Source: Herbiconiux daphne (GTDB taxonomy: Bacteria > Actinomycetota > Actinomycetes > Actinomycetales > Microbacteriaceae). From it: a stretch of 64,000 bases of DNA. The position numbers were made by a program, and so were the translations under genes. The stretch lies in assembly GCF_024979295.1 (NCBI RefSeq), contig NZ_JANLCJ010000005.1, positions 310,001-374,000 on the forward strand. Direction: 5' to 3'. Below, piece by piece: positions 17,781-26,360 of this stretch (positions are counted from its first letter, which is position 1; every line of letters starts with the position of its first letter). The notes under the pieces were generated by a model. That model searched no databases. It saw only the letters and a program-made list of their open reading frames with translations, and was not told the origin of the DNA.

Positions 17781-19166
17781 ATGGCACATCAGATTGTGGC
17801 TCCGACCTCTCCACGCACCGCCTACGTGCTCGGGGCCGGATTTTCCCTCGCAGCCTCGGCCGCAATGCCCACCACGGATGAGCTTGGCCGACGCGCGGCA
17901 GCGAGTCTCGGCCTCGAGGACCTCCCCGACTTTCGTCCGGACGGGATTACCTTCGAAAACTGGCTTACGTGGCTCGCAGAACGACAGCCGTTCCTCAGCG
18001 AGGCGGAGCATCTCCAAGACCGTGCTCGGTTCGCCGAGTTGTCTGAAGCGATCGCCATTGAGGTGGCGGCGAGCCAGGTTGCGGCCGATACGGCTGGCTT
18101 CCCGCGGTGGCTTGGCGAGTTCGTCGATCTGTTGCACTGGTCGCAGAGCACTGTCGTGACGCTCAACTATGACACCATCGTTGAGACGACCCTCACTAAG
18201 AGCCCGCGTTTCGGCGGTGACAGCGCTATCAGTTCTGCCGACGTTGTCACCGGCTTCCCCAATGGGCGAGGCCTGATGTTCGGCTCCGGTCCGTACTTCG
18301 AGGACCGTCCGACGTTTCGACTGCACAAGCTTCACGGATCGATCGATTGGTTCGCCGTGCCTGGTGACCACACGGGAGCGACCCTGGAGCGGATCCCGAT
18401 GGTCGAAAGTCGCGGTCAGTCCGTCCACCGCGCCACGGTCGGTGGCCGCGAGGTGTTCATCGTGCCACCCACCTCGACGAAAGGCACATACTTCGACAAT
18501 CCAAAGACTCGATTCACCTGGCAGCAGGCCCGAGATGGTCTTCGTGAGGCGGAACGCATCGTGCTCATGGGGTACTCCCTCCCACTCACCGATACTGCCC
18601 TTGCGAGACTGCTTATGACGACAATCGGGCCGGCCGCCACGCAGGAGGTGATAGTCGTCAATCCTGACGCGGTTGCCGTTGCGAATCGGCTCGTCGCCCT
18701 TGGTGTCGATGCGCGCCGTATTCGGGCGTACGAGGGTTTCACCTGCGTTCAGGACTTCATTGACGACGAGGTGAAGGCGGCGAGCAGCGAGCTGGTGGAG
18801 TATTTAACAGGCCTGGCGTCGTCCGCGCCGGACAATCCGGTCGCGATTGGATGGGGATTCGTTGAGTGGGGCGCGGTCACCGGCGCGACGTTCGACGCTG
18901 CGACCGGTACGCTCCGCCTTGCCGTAGACCGGGTTGATCAGCCGCTCGGGACAATCCATCATCCGGATGCTGTCAGCGATGATCCGAATGTGCGCCGCAC
19001 TATGACCCTGGGGGAATTGCTCGCACTCGGTCGACCGTCGGGGATCGTTGTGGAAGTGGATGGGCGTGAATGGCGAATGGCTACCCGCGCGCTGCCGACT
19101 GCTGGGGAAGAGCCGGATTGGGTCTTATTGCGGCCGCTCGGTCATCAGCCGGACCGTCGCCCCTGA
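17781..19166 (+). CDS. SIR2-like domain protein
   Basis: 461 aa, a different SIR2-like branch from the gene at 15192. YVLGAGFSLAAS (15-26) is the nucleotide loop, TVVTLNYDTIVE (about 124-135) has the NYD motif, and LHKLHGSIDW (181-190) contains the presumed catalytic His 185. The segment ERIVLMGYSLPLTD (about 255-270) is typical of SIR2_2-like proteins that sort by NAD-binding pocket. The last ~100 residues form a separate beta-rich domain. Likely an NAD+ or nucleotide hydrolase in phage defence. A nine-bp hairpin terminator follows at 19193-19221. Confidence 0.75.
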   Translation: MAHQIVAPTSPRTAYVLGAGFSLAASAAMPTTDELGRRAAASLGLEDLPDFRPDGITFENWLTWLAERQPFLSEAEHLQDRARFAELSEAIAIEVAASQVAADTAGFPRWLGEFVDLLHWSQSTVVTLNYDTIVETTLTKSPRFGGDSAISSADVVTGFPNGRGLMFGSGPYFEDRPTFRLHKLHGSIDWFAVPGDHTGATLERIPMVESRGQSVHRATVGGREVFIVPPTSTKGTYFDNPKTRFTWQQARDGLREAERIVLMGYSLPLTDTALARLLMTTIGPAATQEVIVVNPDAVAVANRLVALGVDARRIRAYEGFTCVQDFIDDEVKAASSELVEYLTGLASSAPDNPVAIGWGFVEWGAVTGATFDAATGTLRLAVDRVDQPLGTIHHPDAVSDDPNVRRTMTLGELLALGRPSGIVVEVDGREWRMATRALPTAGEEPDWVLLRPLGHQPDRRP

Positions 19167-19192
19167 GTCAAGTGCTGTTCTTCGGGTGACAT

Positions 19193-19221
19193 GAAAGAGC
19201 CTGCCGACGACGGGCTCTTTC
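19193..19221 (+). terminator. Rho-independent-like hairpin after SIR2 gene
   Basis: GAAAGAGCC (19193-19201) and GGCTCTTTC (19213-19221) are perfect inverted repeats around an 11-nt loop, 27 bp after the stop. The right arm supplies the T-rich stretch. Confidence 0.65.
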
Positions 19222-19469
19222 CGAGTGTTGTGGCGGGCCTGGTGGTTCGAGTCATTAGATGGTCAGGTTACCCCGCAGGTCTCCGCTGGAGACGTGCGCG
19301 CGGTGCTGCAACCGGATCCCTGGCAAGGTGCGCCCCTGCAGACGCAGGTGACCAGACATGACGTGAATGTCTTGTGAGTTCGGCTGCGCCGTAATGCGCG
19401 AAGAATGCGAAACATCTTGGCGTCAGGTGGCCAAGAGTGAATTCGCTATCGCATAAATATGAATATAGG
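19222..19469. other. Intergenic region between convergent genes
   Basis: Together with the terminator this makes about 300 bp between two convergent stops (19166 and 19470). I see no gene, only a short GC hairpin near 19335-19350 and an AT-rich strip just before 19470. Confidence 0.35.
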
Positions 19470-20339
19470 TCAATAGCGGTACGGCATCTGGATGGTGTTG
19501 TCGGCCGATGCTGTGTTTGGCTCTAGTCGTCGCTCGTCGAACATCTTAAATGCGAAACTGAGGGCGAGTGTCGCGGCGGCGGCGGCGGGGCCGATGTCAT
19601 TGACCAGGTCGCCGCGGAGGAGCGAGTATTTGCCTCCGGTAGGAGCTTCGACGATGGTGTTCTGCTTGAGGCGTATGGTGGCGAAGCCGCGGGAACCGTG
19701 CGCGGCGGCGCTGCCGCTCCGCCATATGTGGTTCACGCCACCCTGTACGACGTCCTCGTCGTGCGCGGCTTGGGCAACGCTCTCGATGATGCTCGTGTTG
19801 TTGATTCTGCACTTATCCACCTGAAGCCCCGGCTTCAATGCGTCAGCGATGGGCTGCAGCTGCGCTTGCCGCTCGAGCAGAACTTCAATCATTCGCTCTT
19901 TCGCTGTGCGCTCGGCATCCTTCGGTGCGAAGGCTTCTCGCACCATAACCAGCTGTGTTCGCACATCGTCGGACAGGAACTGGAGCGCCCGCAGCTGGCG
20001 CTCCGAGCGCTGCGTTGGTGTCAGCATCCAGGCGGCATGTGAAGCCGCCAGCAGCGACGTCCTGAGCACCGTCAGGTAGGCCGTCGGGTACAGCGTGCTT
20101 GTCTGCTTCATGGCGGTGAGTGTGAAATCTAAATGCTCGGTCGCCGCGGCAAGGCTGTATCCAACGAGATTTAAGATGCTGAAGCTTTCGAAGGTGACAT
20201 CGTCGTCGGCCAGGTCACTTCCAGGTTCAACTGTGGCCGGCGCGCCATTGAATGACTGCTGCCATTGGGTTGCTGCCTCAGAGATCCGTCCAAGTCGAGC
20301 CTCCCAGGCTCTGTACTCATCGGTCCTAACGGTGTCCAC
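19470..20339 (-). CDS. Hypothetical protein, possibly HEPN/DUF5677-like
   Basis: 289 aa, mostly helical. It has AATEHLDFTLTAMKQTS, a long helix RTSLLAASHAAWML, and near residue 230 the motif HIWRSGSAAAHGSRG. The R...S...H arrangement resembles what is seen in DUF5677/HEPN-like RNase folds, but I hold this loosely. The start is uncertain: GTG 20339 has AGTAGG just upstream; TTG 20381 is an alternative. A longer frame to 20657 overlaps the GIY-YIG pseudogene and is not coding. It follows that pseudogene on the same strand, so the two may once have been one operon. Confidence 0.55.
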   Translation of the reverse strand: MDTVRTDEYRAWEARLGRISEAATQWQQSFNGAPATVEPGSDLADDDVTFESFSILNLVGYSLAAATEHLDFTLTAMKQTSTLYPTAYLTVLRTSLLAASHAAWMLTPTQRSERQLRALQFLSDDVRTQLVMVREAFAPKDAERTAKERMIEVLLERQAQLQPIADALKPGLQVDKCRINNTSIIESVAQAAHDEDVVQGGVNHIWRSGSAAAHGSRGFATIRLKQNTIVEAPTGGKYSLLRGDLVNDIGPAAAAATLALSFAFKMFDERRLEPNTASADNTIQMPYRY

Positions 20340-20466
20340 GGTGCCTACTTTTGGGTCGAGGGCGAGTGTGAGTGTGAGCAAGGCTACGCGTCCGTGCCGA
20401 CACTGCCCATCGTTGTTTCGACAGGGAGAGCGAATCCAGTTACGGGCCTGGGGGTTGTGTGGCGAC

Positions 20467-20918
20467 CTAGCGACAGGCGACCCGTAGTGCAGCGAGTTCC
20501 GCGAGCACTCGGGGATTATCACGAAGGTTGAAGAGCGGGGCGTGCCTAGCGATGAGTGCGACCTCGACGTCGTGGATGCCCTCGTCGAGCGTGATCCATG
20601 AGACCAAGAGGTTTGCGTTGACCCAATACACGATCGCCTGCGTGTCTGTTGACGCAAAGCGATAATTTTGTTGACCGACCTTGCCAGTGAGCCTGGGCTA
20701 GGACGCTAGCCCAGCACAGCTCTCAGGCTCCGGAAGAAGGTGCCATGTCTTTTTCCTCGCAGCTCGTTCCCAAGGAACCGCTTGCGAAGCGTCTGCCCAA
20801 CTGCTTCGCCGATATAGATGAGGTCGCTGTCGTGAGTCACCGCATGGATGCGAAGTGGCTCCTGGAGCGCCTCCACAGTGCGAACTCGCATGGCGTAAAG
20901 CCCAGGGGCGCTTGGCAC
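20467..20918 (-). pseudogene. GIY-YIG nuclease pseudogene (nonsense plus frameshift)
   Basis: From GTG 20918 the frame reads APGLYAMRV...LIYIGEA..LRKRFLGNELRG.RHGTFFRSL, a GIY-YIG N-terminal half, and stops at TAG 20706 right after AVLG, where the family usually has Tyr (TAC to TAG fits). Past the stop the same frame gives RPSPGSL. A -1 shift near 20683-20688 then restores the expected C-terminal half: GKVGQQNYRFA, YWVNANLLVSW, VEVALIARHAPLFNLRDNP, ending at 20467. Two independent lesions imply a dead gene unless both are sequencing errors. Confidence 0.75.
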
Positions 20919-21008
20919 GAACGCGTCGATCCCTGCTGCAGGACAAGACTCAAAGCGCGTTCCCTCTCACCTGCTTAGCGTAGCTACCCGCTCCTGACAC
21001 CAAACGCG

Positions 21009-22229
21009 CTAACCGGCCTTTGCGCCCGTTGGCGCAGGCAGCGGCGTCCCGCTGCGATCGAGGAGCTGAGTTCTAGACCCGACCGGGATGGATATTGACA
21101 GTTCGGGCTCCACGACCGAAAACTCGTTGCCGGGACCAATGCTCGACCAGTCAGAAAGATCCGGCTGAGTCGCGCGAGAAAGTCCAGCCAGGTCCGCGAG
21201 CAGGTCCGGTAGGTCCTCGAGCTTCTCGGTGACCGTCGTTCCATAGCGCTCGGGTGCGCCGGAGCGCCGCAGGAGGTGGAGCGCATCGCGGTCGCCGACG
21301 ACCACGTCACAGAGCGGAACGGCGACGCTGAGAGCGTCGATATCTCGCACCATGTTCCAAGTCCAGGGGCGACTGGGATTACGAAACAACTCAAGTTTCA
21401 TGTCGACCGCAATACGCATCGTAGGCACGCGCTCGCTGAAGGTCATCATCCGGGCCCGCGTATCCGCCTTGGTTCCGCTGACGATGGAGCCAATCGTTAG
21501 GTGATATTCATTCAGGATCGTCTGAAACGTGACGCCGTACTCGTGCGTGATCTCGCGGGCGAAGAGTGCCACGCGGAGTTCCTCACGGGACTTGATCTTC
21601 GCGGCCTGTTCAACGTACGACTGCTCCCACGCGAGCCGATTGCCCTCGTTGGTTTCGAAGTAGCGAGGATCGACGTAGCCGACCTTTTCGAGATTCGGGA
21701 TCTCGGCGTCGGTGGGGCCGGCCATGAGTGAGAACTCGCAGTACTGATTGAGCCGACGAGTCCAGTTCGGATCGACGGATTTCACAATGCGCCCATCGGC
21801 GTCGACGACGGTCATGAACCCCTCTGTGCCGATGAACGACCAGTGCACGCCGATGCCAAGGGTCTGGAGCGGTGTGGGGCGGAAGGTCGGGCGCCCAATC
21901 ATTTCATGCAACGATGTCAGGAGCTGATGGCGCACTAGGTCGGACTGTTTTCGGATCGTGCGTCCCAGAGCGATAGGAGCCATGACGCGGGCAATCTCCC
22001 TGCGCTGCGCAGGATCCGTGATGCGGATGGTCTCTTCATAGTGCGTTGCCGATAGTGGGAATGCGACGCCTGCCTTAGCGGCGGTCTTCAGAGACGCAAG
22101 GAGGGCGACATCGGACGGTTTGGAGGGCCGACCCACATTGGCTCGCGCGAGGCGAATCCAGACCCACTGATCGAGGTAGACCGAGGGCTTCGCTGTCTTG
22201 AACCGCCTGTCGGCGCCCGAGTCTTGCAC
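21009..22229 (-). CDS. Large PIN-like domain protein
   Basis: 406 aa. VYLDQWVWIRLARA (17-30) matches the first acidic motif of PIN-like nucleases. The C-terminal MVRDIDALSVAVPLCDVVVGDRDALHLL (about 293-320) supplies the later Asp cluster (296/298, 308, 313). About 250 residues of unrecognised, helix-rich sequence are inserted between, far longer than a VapC toxin (about 130 aa). It likely cleaves RNA with metal ions (inference). GTG 22229 abuts the stop of the 71-aa gene with no gap, so it is the last member of a three-gene operon. Confidence 0.65.
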   Translation of the reverse strand: MQDSGADRRFKTAKPSVYLDQWVWIRLARANVGRPSKPSDVALLASLKTAAKAGVAFPLSATHYEETIRITDPAQRREIARVMAPIALGRTIRKQSDLVRHQLLTSLHEMIGRPTFRPTPLQTLGIGVHWSFIGTEGFMTVVDADGRIVKSVDPNWTRRLNQYCEFSLMAGPTDAEIPNLEKVGYVDPRYFETNEGNRLAWEQSYVEQAAKIKSREELRVALFAREITHEYGVTFQTILNEYHLTIGSIVSGTKADTRARMMTFSERVPTMRIAVDMKLELFRNPSRPWTWNMVRDIDALSVAVPLCDVVVGDRDALHLLRRSGAPERYGTTVTEKLEDLPDLLADLAGLSRATQPDLSDWSSIGPGNEFSVVEPELSISIPVGSRTQLLDRSGTPLPAPTGAKAG

Positions 22230-22445
22230 CTAGAGAAACTCCCGGAGTCGGGCGACCGCCGCCTCCGCCGTTGCGAAGGCGCCCAGCCCCAAGACCAGGT
22301 CCGTTTGCAACATGTCATCTGCGTTACTCAGTCGGTACCGATCAGATTCCTGTTCGATGCGCCATGGTGTTTCCTCGAGCGTACCGTCGACCCCCTGGAC
22401 CACCCAGTAGTGGTCGACTTCGACGCCGCGAGCGAGGAAAAGCAC
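22230..22445 (-). CDS. Small conserved-looking protein in the PIN-like operon
   Basis: 71 aa, acidic, with VDHYWVVQGVDGTLEETPWRI and a C-terminal helix FATAEAAVARLREFL. No family recognised. The GTG start at 22445 is 4 bp after the previous stop and its own stop is adjacent to the next start. Both spacings support translation of this short frame. By position between a gene of unknown function and a presumed nuclease it could be an inhibitor or adaptor. Confidence 0.55.
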   Translation of the reverse strand: MLFLARGVEVDHYWVVQGVDGTLEETPWRIEQESDRYRLSNADDMLQTDLVLGLGAFATAEAAVARLREFL

Positions 22446-22449
22446 GGCT

Positions 22450-23196
22450 CTACTGTTCCTGCTGCAGTTGACCCGAGCGGATGATCTCGAAAATGTTGTC
22501 ACGATATCGGGCCGCAATGCGATGCTTCACGCCAGCCTTCATCTCCGTGACGAGCTTCTTGATGGATTCTGCATGGCGAAAGTCGCCACCGGCCGCGAAG
22601 TAGGCGCGAAGCCATGAATCAACATCGTAGGGATACCCTTCCGCGTGGAAGGCGCGGGCCAGTTGCACGACCGCCTCCTTCCCCCGCCCCGAGCCGAGGC
22701 CGTTGTATTGGTGGGAGATCATCATGGTGCAAGCCTCGACCATCAGCGGGTCGGGCACTTCCCTCGCCTCACCAGTGTGCAGGTTGAGCGCACTGTGACC
22801 ATCAAGCCAGATCGCAACGATGTCGAGCGGCCACCAGATCAACACGAAGAGTCGGCTCACCGCTCCAGATTCCACCGCAGTCCGCATCGATTCGAGGGAG
22901 CGCTCATCGCGCGGGTGCAACACCACGACGGCATGGTCAACGGTCTTTCCCTGACGGGCGGAGGCACCGAGCTCCGAGACGTCGAACACGATGCGTGTGG
23001 CCTTGTCTGGGGCGATGAAGCGAGCCGCTTCGAGGTCGACGCTTCCGTCGCCGCCATGCCTCTTCATCTCGGTCATCGCGAAGAGGTACGGCTCCTCGCC
23101 GAGCCAGTCGCGTATCACGGCGCTTTGCGGCACCATCGCCGTGGCATGCTGTGCCCAGTCGTCGCGGGTCATGTACGCCAGTTCGGTCATGGCCAT
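22450..23196 (-). CDS. Hypothetical protein, first gene of PIN-like operon
   Basis: 248 aa, unrecognised. It has the mixed alpha/beta segments TRIVFDVSELG, DHAVVVLHPRDERSLESM and RLFVLIWWPLDIVAIWLDG (which reads like strands of a nucleotide- or nuclease-type core) and a helical C-terminus with FAAGGDFRHAESIKKLVTEMKAGVKHRI. There is no signal peptide or clear membrane segment. ATG 23196 is the first start; an internal Met (TRDDWAQ) is possible. It leads the operon with the 71-aa and PIN-like genes; all three probably work together. Confidence 0.6.
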   Translation of the reverse strand: MAMTELAYMTRDDWAQHATAMVPQSAVIRDWLGEEPYLFAMTEMKRHGGDGSVDLEAARFIAPDKATRIVFDVSELGASARQGKTVDHAVVVLHPRDERSLESMRTAVESGAVSRLFVLIWWPLDIVAIWLDGHSALNLHTGEAREVPDPLMVEACTMMISHQYNGLGSGRGKEAVVQLARAFHAEGYPYDVDSWLRAYFAAGGDFRHAESIKKLVTEMKAGVKHRIAARYRDNIFEIIRSGQLQQEQ

Positions 23197-23503
23197 ATCG
23201 TGGCAGAGGCCCCTGACATCGACACCATGTGGAGAGTCGAATTAGAAGGGCTATTCGTTGTGGATTGCACAACGGGTATTGGCTTTCAAGCTGAGCTGGT
23301 CAAACTGAGTCATCCACTCCTCGTCGGTGTGCGATGTAGAGGATCCATCGGGGGGTCGTCCATCGCTTCCGATGAGGATGCTCAGCATGGCTGAGAATTA
23401 ACCCGCTGAGGTGCGGGCGAAGGCTCTCGGCCCGATCCGCCGGCTGAGCGTGCAGATCACCGGCGGCCTGCGGGCGCAGCTGGAAGTGATTGCCCAGCTC
23501 GGC

Positions 23504-23534
23504 GTTTTCGTCACCTCTATTGGATGTACCGATA
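23504..23534 (+). repeat. 31-bp imperfect direct repeat, copy A
   Basis: Matches copy B at 26361-26391 at 26 of 31 positions; both end in GATGTACCGATA. It lies directly before the promoter of the zinc-hook ATPase. Copies A and B bracket that gene and its convergent HTH gene. Such TATCGGTACATC-type sequence is reminiscent of serine-recombinase sites; that reading is inference. Confidence 0.6.
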
Positions 23535-23538
23535 GCTA

Positions 23539-23566
23539 TTGACCAAATGTACCGGTGCGTCATAAT
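23539..23566 (+). promoter_or_regulatory. Near-consensus promoter of the zinc-hook ATPase
   Basis: TTGACC (23539-23544), a 16-bp spacer and CATAAT (23561-23566). The expected transcription start falls about 4 nt before ATG 23577, so the mRNA is probably leaderless; no Shine-Dalgarno is seen. Confidence 0.6.
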
Positions 23567-23576
23567 CAGTGGCATC

Positions 23577-25727
23577 ATGCCGACTCCCGAACTGACAGAA
23601 CATGCGAGCACTCCGGTCTCGAGCAGCCCATTGTCTATTCGAATCTCGAACTGCAACAACCTGGATAGCGCCGAGATCACGTTGGTGAAGTCGGCCCTAA
23701 ACATCAAGTACGGCCCGAACGGAATTGGCAAAAGCACTATCGCTCAGGCGCTGACTTTGCGTGCTGATGGCGGCGATGCGCTCAAGCAGCTCATACCCTT
23801 CAAGTACCGAGGGGGAACGGGTCATCCGGATCCAACCGTCACGGGAGCAGACTCCATAAGGAAAGTTCTGACGTTCGATGATCGGTACGTGTCTCAGTTC
23901 GTCTTTCAACAGGACGAGGTTCTAAAGAACAGCTTCGAGATCTTCATCAATACCGTCGAGTTCCAGAACGGCAATCAGGAAATCGAGGACCTCTTCGCGG
24001 CACTTCAAACGACGTTCGTGGAGCAGGAAGAGTTCAATGACGCAGTTCATGCGTTCACTCATCTTTGCGATGTATTCGGCGTGACAAAGACCGGCGTTCT
24101 GTCCAAGAGCACCAGGGGCTACAAGGCGATGGCGGTCGGCGGAAAGCTGAACAAGATCCCCGAGCCGCTGCGTGGGTACTCAGGCTTCCTGCAAAGTGAA
24201 GACCCTGCGAGTTGGGTGGCTTGGCAAGCTAAAGGCAAGAGCTTCCTTGAGCTCTCGGACAACTGCCCGTTCTGCTCAGTGGAGAGCGTGGACAAAGCTA
24301 CCGCTGAACTCGTTTCGAGAGAGTACGAGACGGCAACGGTCAAGAACATGAGTTTGCTGAGGGCCGCGGTTGAGACGGCGGGTCACTACTTCGACCCGTC
24401 ATACCTCGAACAGCTCAGCGAGATGTTTACACTCATCTCCGAGCCAAAGCCCGAGCAACTTCAGTTCCTCGCAACCCTTCGTGGCGAAGTTGAGGTCTTT
24501 CTGGATCGACTTAAGTTGCTGCGAGGTCTCGCTTTTCATACGCTTCGCGACCAGGAAAAGGTTGACGAGTACCTTTCGGGCCTGAAGGTCAATCTCGCCT
24601 TACTACGATCTTTGAACTCAGACGCCACTCGCTCGGTTGTTGAACTCATCAACGCAAAGCTGGAGGAAGTTGCCTCCCAGATCTCTGTGGTCAAGGAGCG
24701 CGTTGGTCAGCAGCGCGGGCGCGTCAAGCGGCTTATCGAAGACAATCAACGGCAGATCAACGCATTCCTCGAGTCTGCAGGCTACCGCTACCAGGTCTCT
24801 ATTCAACCCAACGAAGATTCGTACCGAATGCTTATCGAGCATCAAGATCTACCTGGCCACCTCGGCTCGGCGAACAGCCACCTCAGCTACGGAGAGCGCA
24901 ACGCTTTCGCCCTCGTGCTGTTCATGTATCAAGTGCGCCACGAAAAGCCGGACCTTGTCGTTCTCGACGATCCGGTCTCTAGCTTCGACCAGACGAAAAA
25001 GTTTGCAATTCTCCATGAACTGTTTAGAGGCAAGCACAGCATTCGCGACCAAACGACGCTGATGCTGACCCACGATCTCGAGCCAGCGATCGACATTGTC
25101 CGGCTCTCGACCAGGCGTCTTTTTGCCATGGCGAAGCCGGTGGCGCACTTCCTTACGAGCAAGGCGGGAACGATCACCGAAAAGCCGATTCTCCACTCCG
25201 ATCTGAAGACCTTTGGTGAGGTCTGTGACGCGAATATTGCTGCGGCAAGCGACATCGCCATCAAGCTCATTTATCTACGTCGCAAGTTCGAAATTCTCGG
25301 AATGAATGACGCCAGCTCGGACGTCCTGTCGAGCCTGCTGCACCTTCGAGCGGAACCCGACCGCCCGATCGGAGGTGGCGACCGCGAGCCTCTCGAAGCC
25401 GCCGAAGTGGCCGAGGCTGTCGCCAAGATCGGCAAGTCAATACCCGGCTTCGATTACGACGCCTTGGTCCAGGAGTTTCGAGACCTTGACCTGTTGAAAG
25501 CGAAATTTGCCGCGACCACTGTCGGCTACGAAAAGGTGCAGATCTTCAGGATGATGCTCGAGATCAACGAGCCGGGGGAAGACGACACGTTCAAGAAATT
25601 TGTGAACGAGACCTTCCATATCGAAAACGAATACGTGATGCAGCTGGATCCTCGCGAGTTCGATTCTGTGCCGGAGTTCGTAGTGGCGGAATGTACTAGG
25701 CAAGTCGAGTTGATATCCGCTGCCTGA
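23577..25727 (+). CDS. RloC/PrrC-like ABC ATPase with zinc hook (candidate anticodon nuclease)
   Basis: 716 aa. The Walker A GPNGIGKS is at about 46-53 and a long helical region carries NCPFCSVE, a CxxC zinc hook (Cys about 230 and 233). Further on are the ABC signature LSYGE (436-440), Walker B VVLDDPVSS (about 461-469) and the switch His in LTHDLE (499). The C-terminal domain has LRRKFE with R-x3-E (568, 572) followed by LLHLR (His 589), resembling the R/E/H triad of PrrC and RloC tRNA anticodon nucleases. RloC combines exactly these parts: SMC-like head, zinc hook, ACNase. ATG 23577 fits the promoter. The ATPase is certain; ACNase is inference. Confidence 0.7.
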   Translation: MPTPELTEHASTPVSSSPLSIRISNCNNLDSAEITLVKSALNIKYGPNGIGKSTIAQALTLRADGGDALKQLIPFKYRGGTGHPDPTVTGADSIRKVLTFDDRYVSQFVFQQDEVLKNSFEIFINTVEFQNGNQEIEDLFAALQTTFVEQEEFNDAVHAFTHLCDVFGVTKTGVLSKSTRGYKAMAVGGKLNKIPEPLRGYSGFLQSEDPASWVAWQAKGKSFLELSDNCPFCSVESVDKATAELVSREYETATVKNMSLLRAAVETAGHYFDPSYLEQLSEMFTLISEPKPEQLQFLATLRGEVEVFLDRLKLLRGLAFHTLRDQEKVDEYLSGLKVNLALLRSLNSDATRSVVELINAKLEEVASQISVVKERVGQQRGRVKRLIEDNQRQINAFLESAGYRYQVSIQPNEDSYRMLIEHQDLPGHLGSANSHLSYGERNAFALVLFMYQVRHEKPDLVVLDDPVSSFDQTKKFAILHELFRGKHSIRDQTTLMLTHDLEPAIDIVRLSTRRLFAMAKPVAHFLTSKAGTITEKPILHSDLKTFGEVCDANIAAASDIAIKLIYLRRKFEILGMNDASSDVLSSLLHLRAEPDRPIGGGDREPLEAAEVAEAVAKIGKSIPGFDYDALVQEFRDLDLLKAKFAATTVGYEKVQIFRMMLEINEPGEDDTFKKFVNETFHIENEYVMQLDPREFDSVPEFVVAECTRQVELISAA

Positions 25728-25760
25728 GCAACCGTGTTCTTTCGCCCTCCGCAGAGGCAA

Positions 25761-26210
25761 CTAGCGATTGGATGGGCGTGGTGCTTTCGCTCGCATCTCA
25801 ACGCCCGCTCGGTGAAGCGCTCGCAGCACCGTGCCGTGCGAGAGTCCGAACCGCTCCTGTAGCGCGACGACCGTAGCTCCCGCTTCATACTCACGAGCGA
25901 GTGCCACCTCATCATCTGCAGTCACCCTCCGCTTCTCGATCGTCACGCCACGCTCCCGCAGTAGTCGAAGCAACGCTGACGGCGCGATGCCGCATTCGCC
26001 GGCTAAGGATCGTGCGCTCTCGCCTGCCCTAGCGCGGTTCATGAGTTCCTCTACTTTCGCCTTACCAAGGCGTTTCGAGAGTTCGTGTGGTCGATACGAA
26101 GCAACTACTTCGCTATCTTCTCGATCGCCAAGCGCTGCAAGCCTGAGCAATTCATTAGGGGTAAGCGGGATACTCGATTGGTCCGAACAGAGGGTCAAAA
26201 GGTCAGCCAA
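25761..26210 (-). CDS. Resolvase-type helix-turn-helix protein (copy 1)
   Basis: 149 aa. It resembles the DNA-binding end of actinobacterial serine recombinases (RPHELSKRLGKAKVEELMNRARAG) followed by two HTH-like units: ARSLAGECGIAPSALLRLLRERGV and VVALQERFGLSHGTVLRALHRAGV. The recombinase catalytic domain (Ser nucleophile, YxRvS) is absent. TTG 26210 is the likely start. About 70% identical by eye to the gene at 29044-29481. It is convergent with the ATPase gene, 33 bp apart, and lies inside the 31-bp repeats. Probably a regulator or a recombinase remnant. Confidence 0.7.
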   Translation of the reverse strand: MADLLTLCSDQSSIPLTPNELLRLAALGDREDSEVVASYRPHELSKRLGKAKVEELMNRARAGESARSLAGECGIAPSALLRLLRERGVTIEKRRVTADDEVALAREYEAGATVVALQERFGLSHGTVLRALHRAGVEMRAKAPRPSNR

Positions 26211-26228
26211 GCTGAGTAATTATCACCA

Positions 26229-26257
26229 AAAATCACCTCTGCATCAGGGGTGATTTT
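26229..26257. terminator. Hairpin between HTH and KAP genes
   Basis: AAAATCACC (26229-26237) and GGTGATTTT (26249-26257) are perfect inverted repeats flanked by A/T runs, so it can terminate in both directions. It lies 18 bp upstream of the HTH start and 147 bp after the KAP stop, both on the minus strand. Confidence 0.55.
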
Positions 26258-26360
26258 CCGTATTCTCGGTACCGATCGCTCCGCCGATCGAATTTCCTGG
26301 CACCCCCGTTACCTCTGGTTCGAATAGACGCGAAACAGAGCATCGGGACAAGCTTTTGAC

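Larger units (their letters stand above)
23197..23576. other. Intergenic region, 380 bp, between divergent operons
   Basis: Contains repeat copy A (23504-23534) and the ATPase promoter (23539-23566). A 55-codon frame (23227-23394) and a 40-codon frame ending LRAQLEVIAQLGVFVTSIG (about 23411-23540) look mildly coding. The second may be a truncated gene end cut by the repeat. Confidence 0.4.

Noticed and set aside
23227..23394. 55-codon plus-strand frame
   Set aside because: No Shine-Dalgarno, no family, not supported by neighbours; kept only as a note in the intergenic entry.
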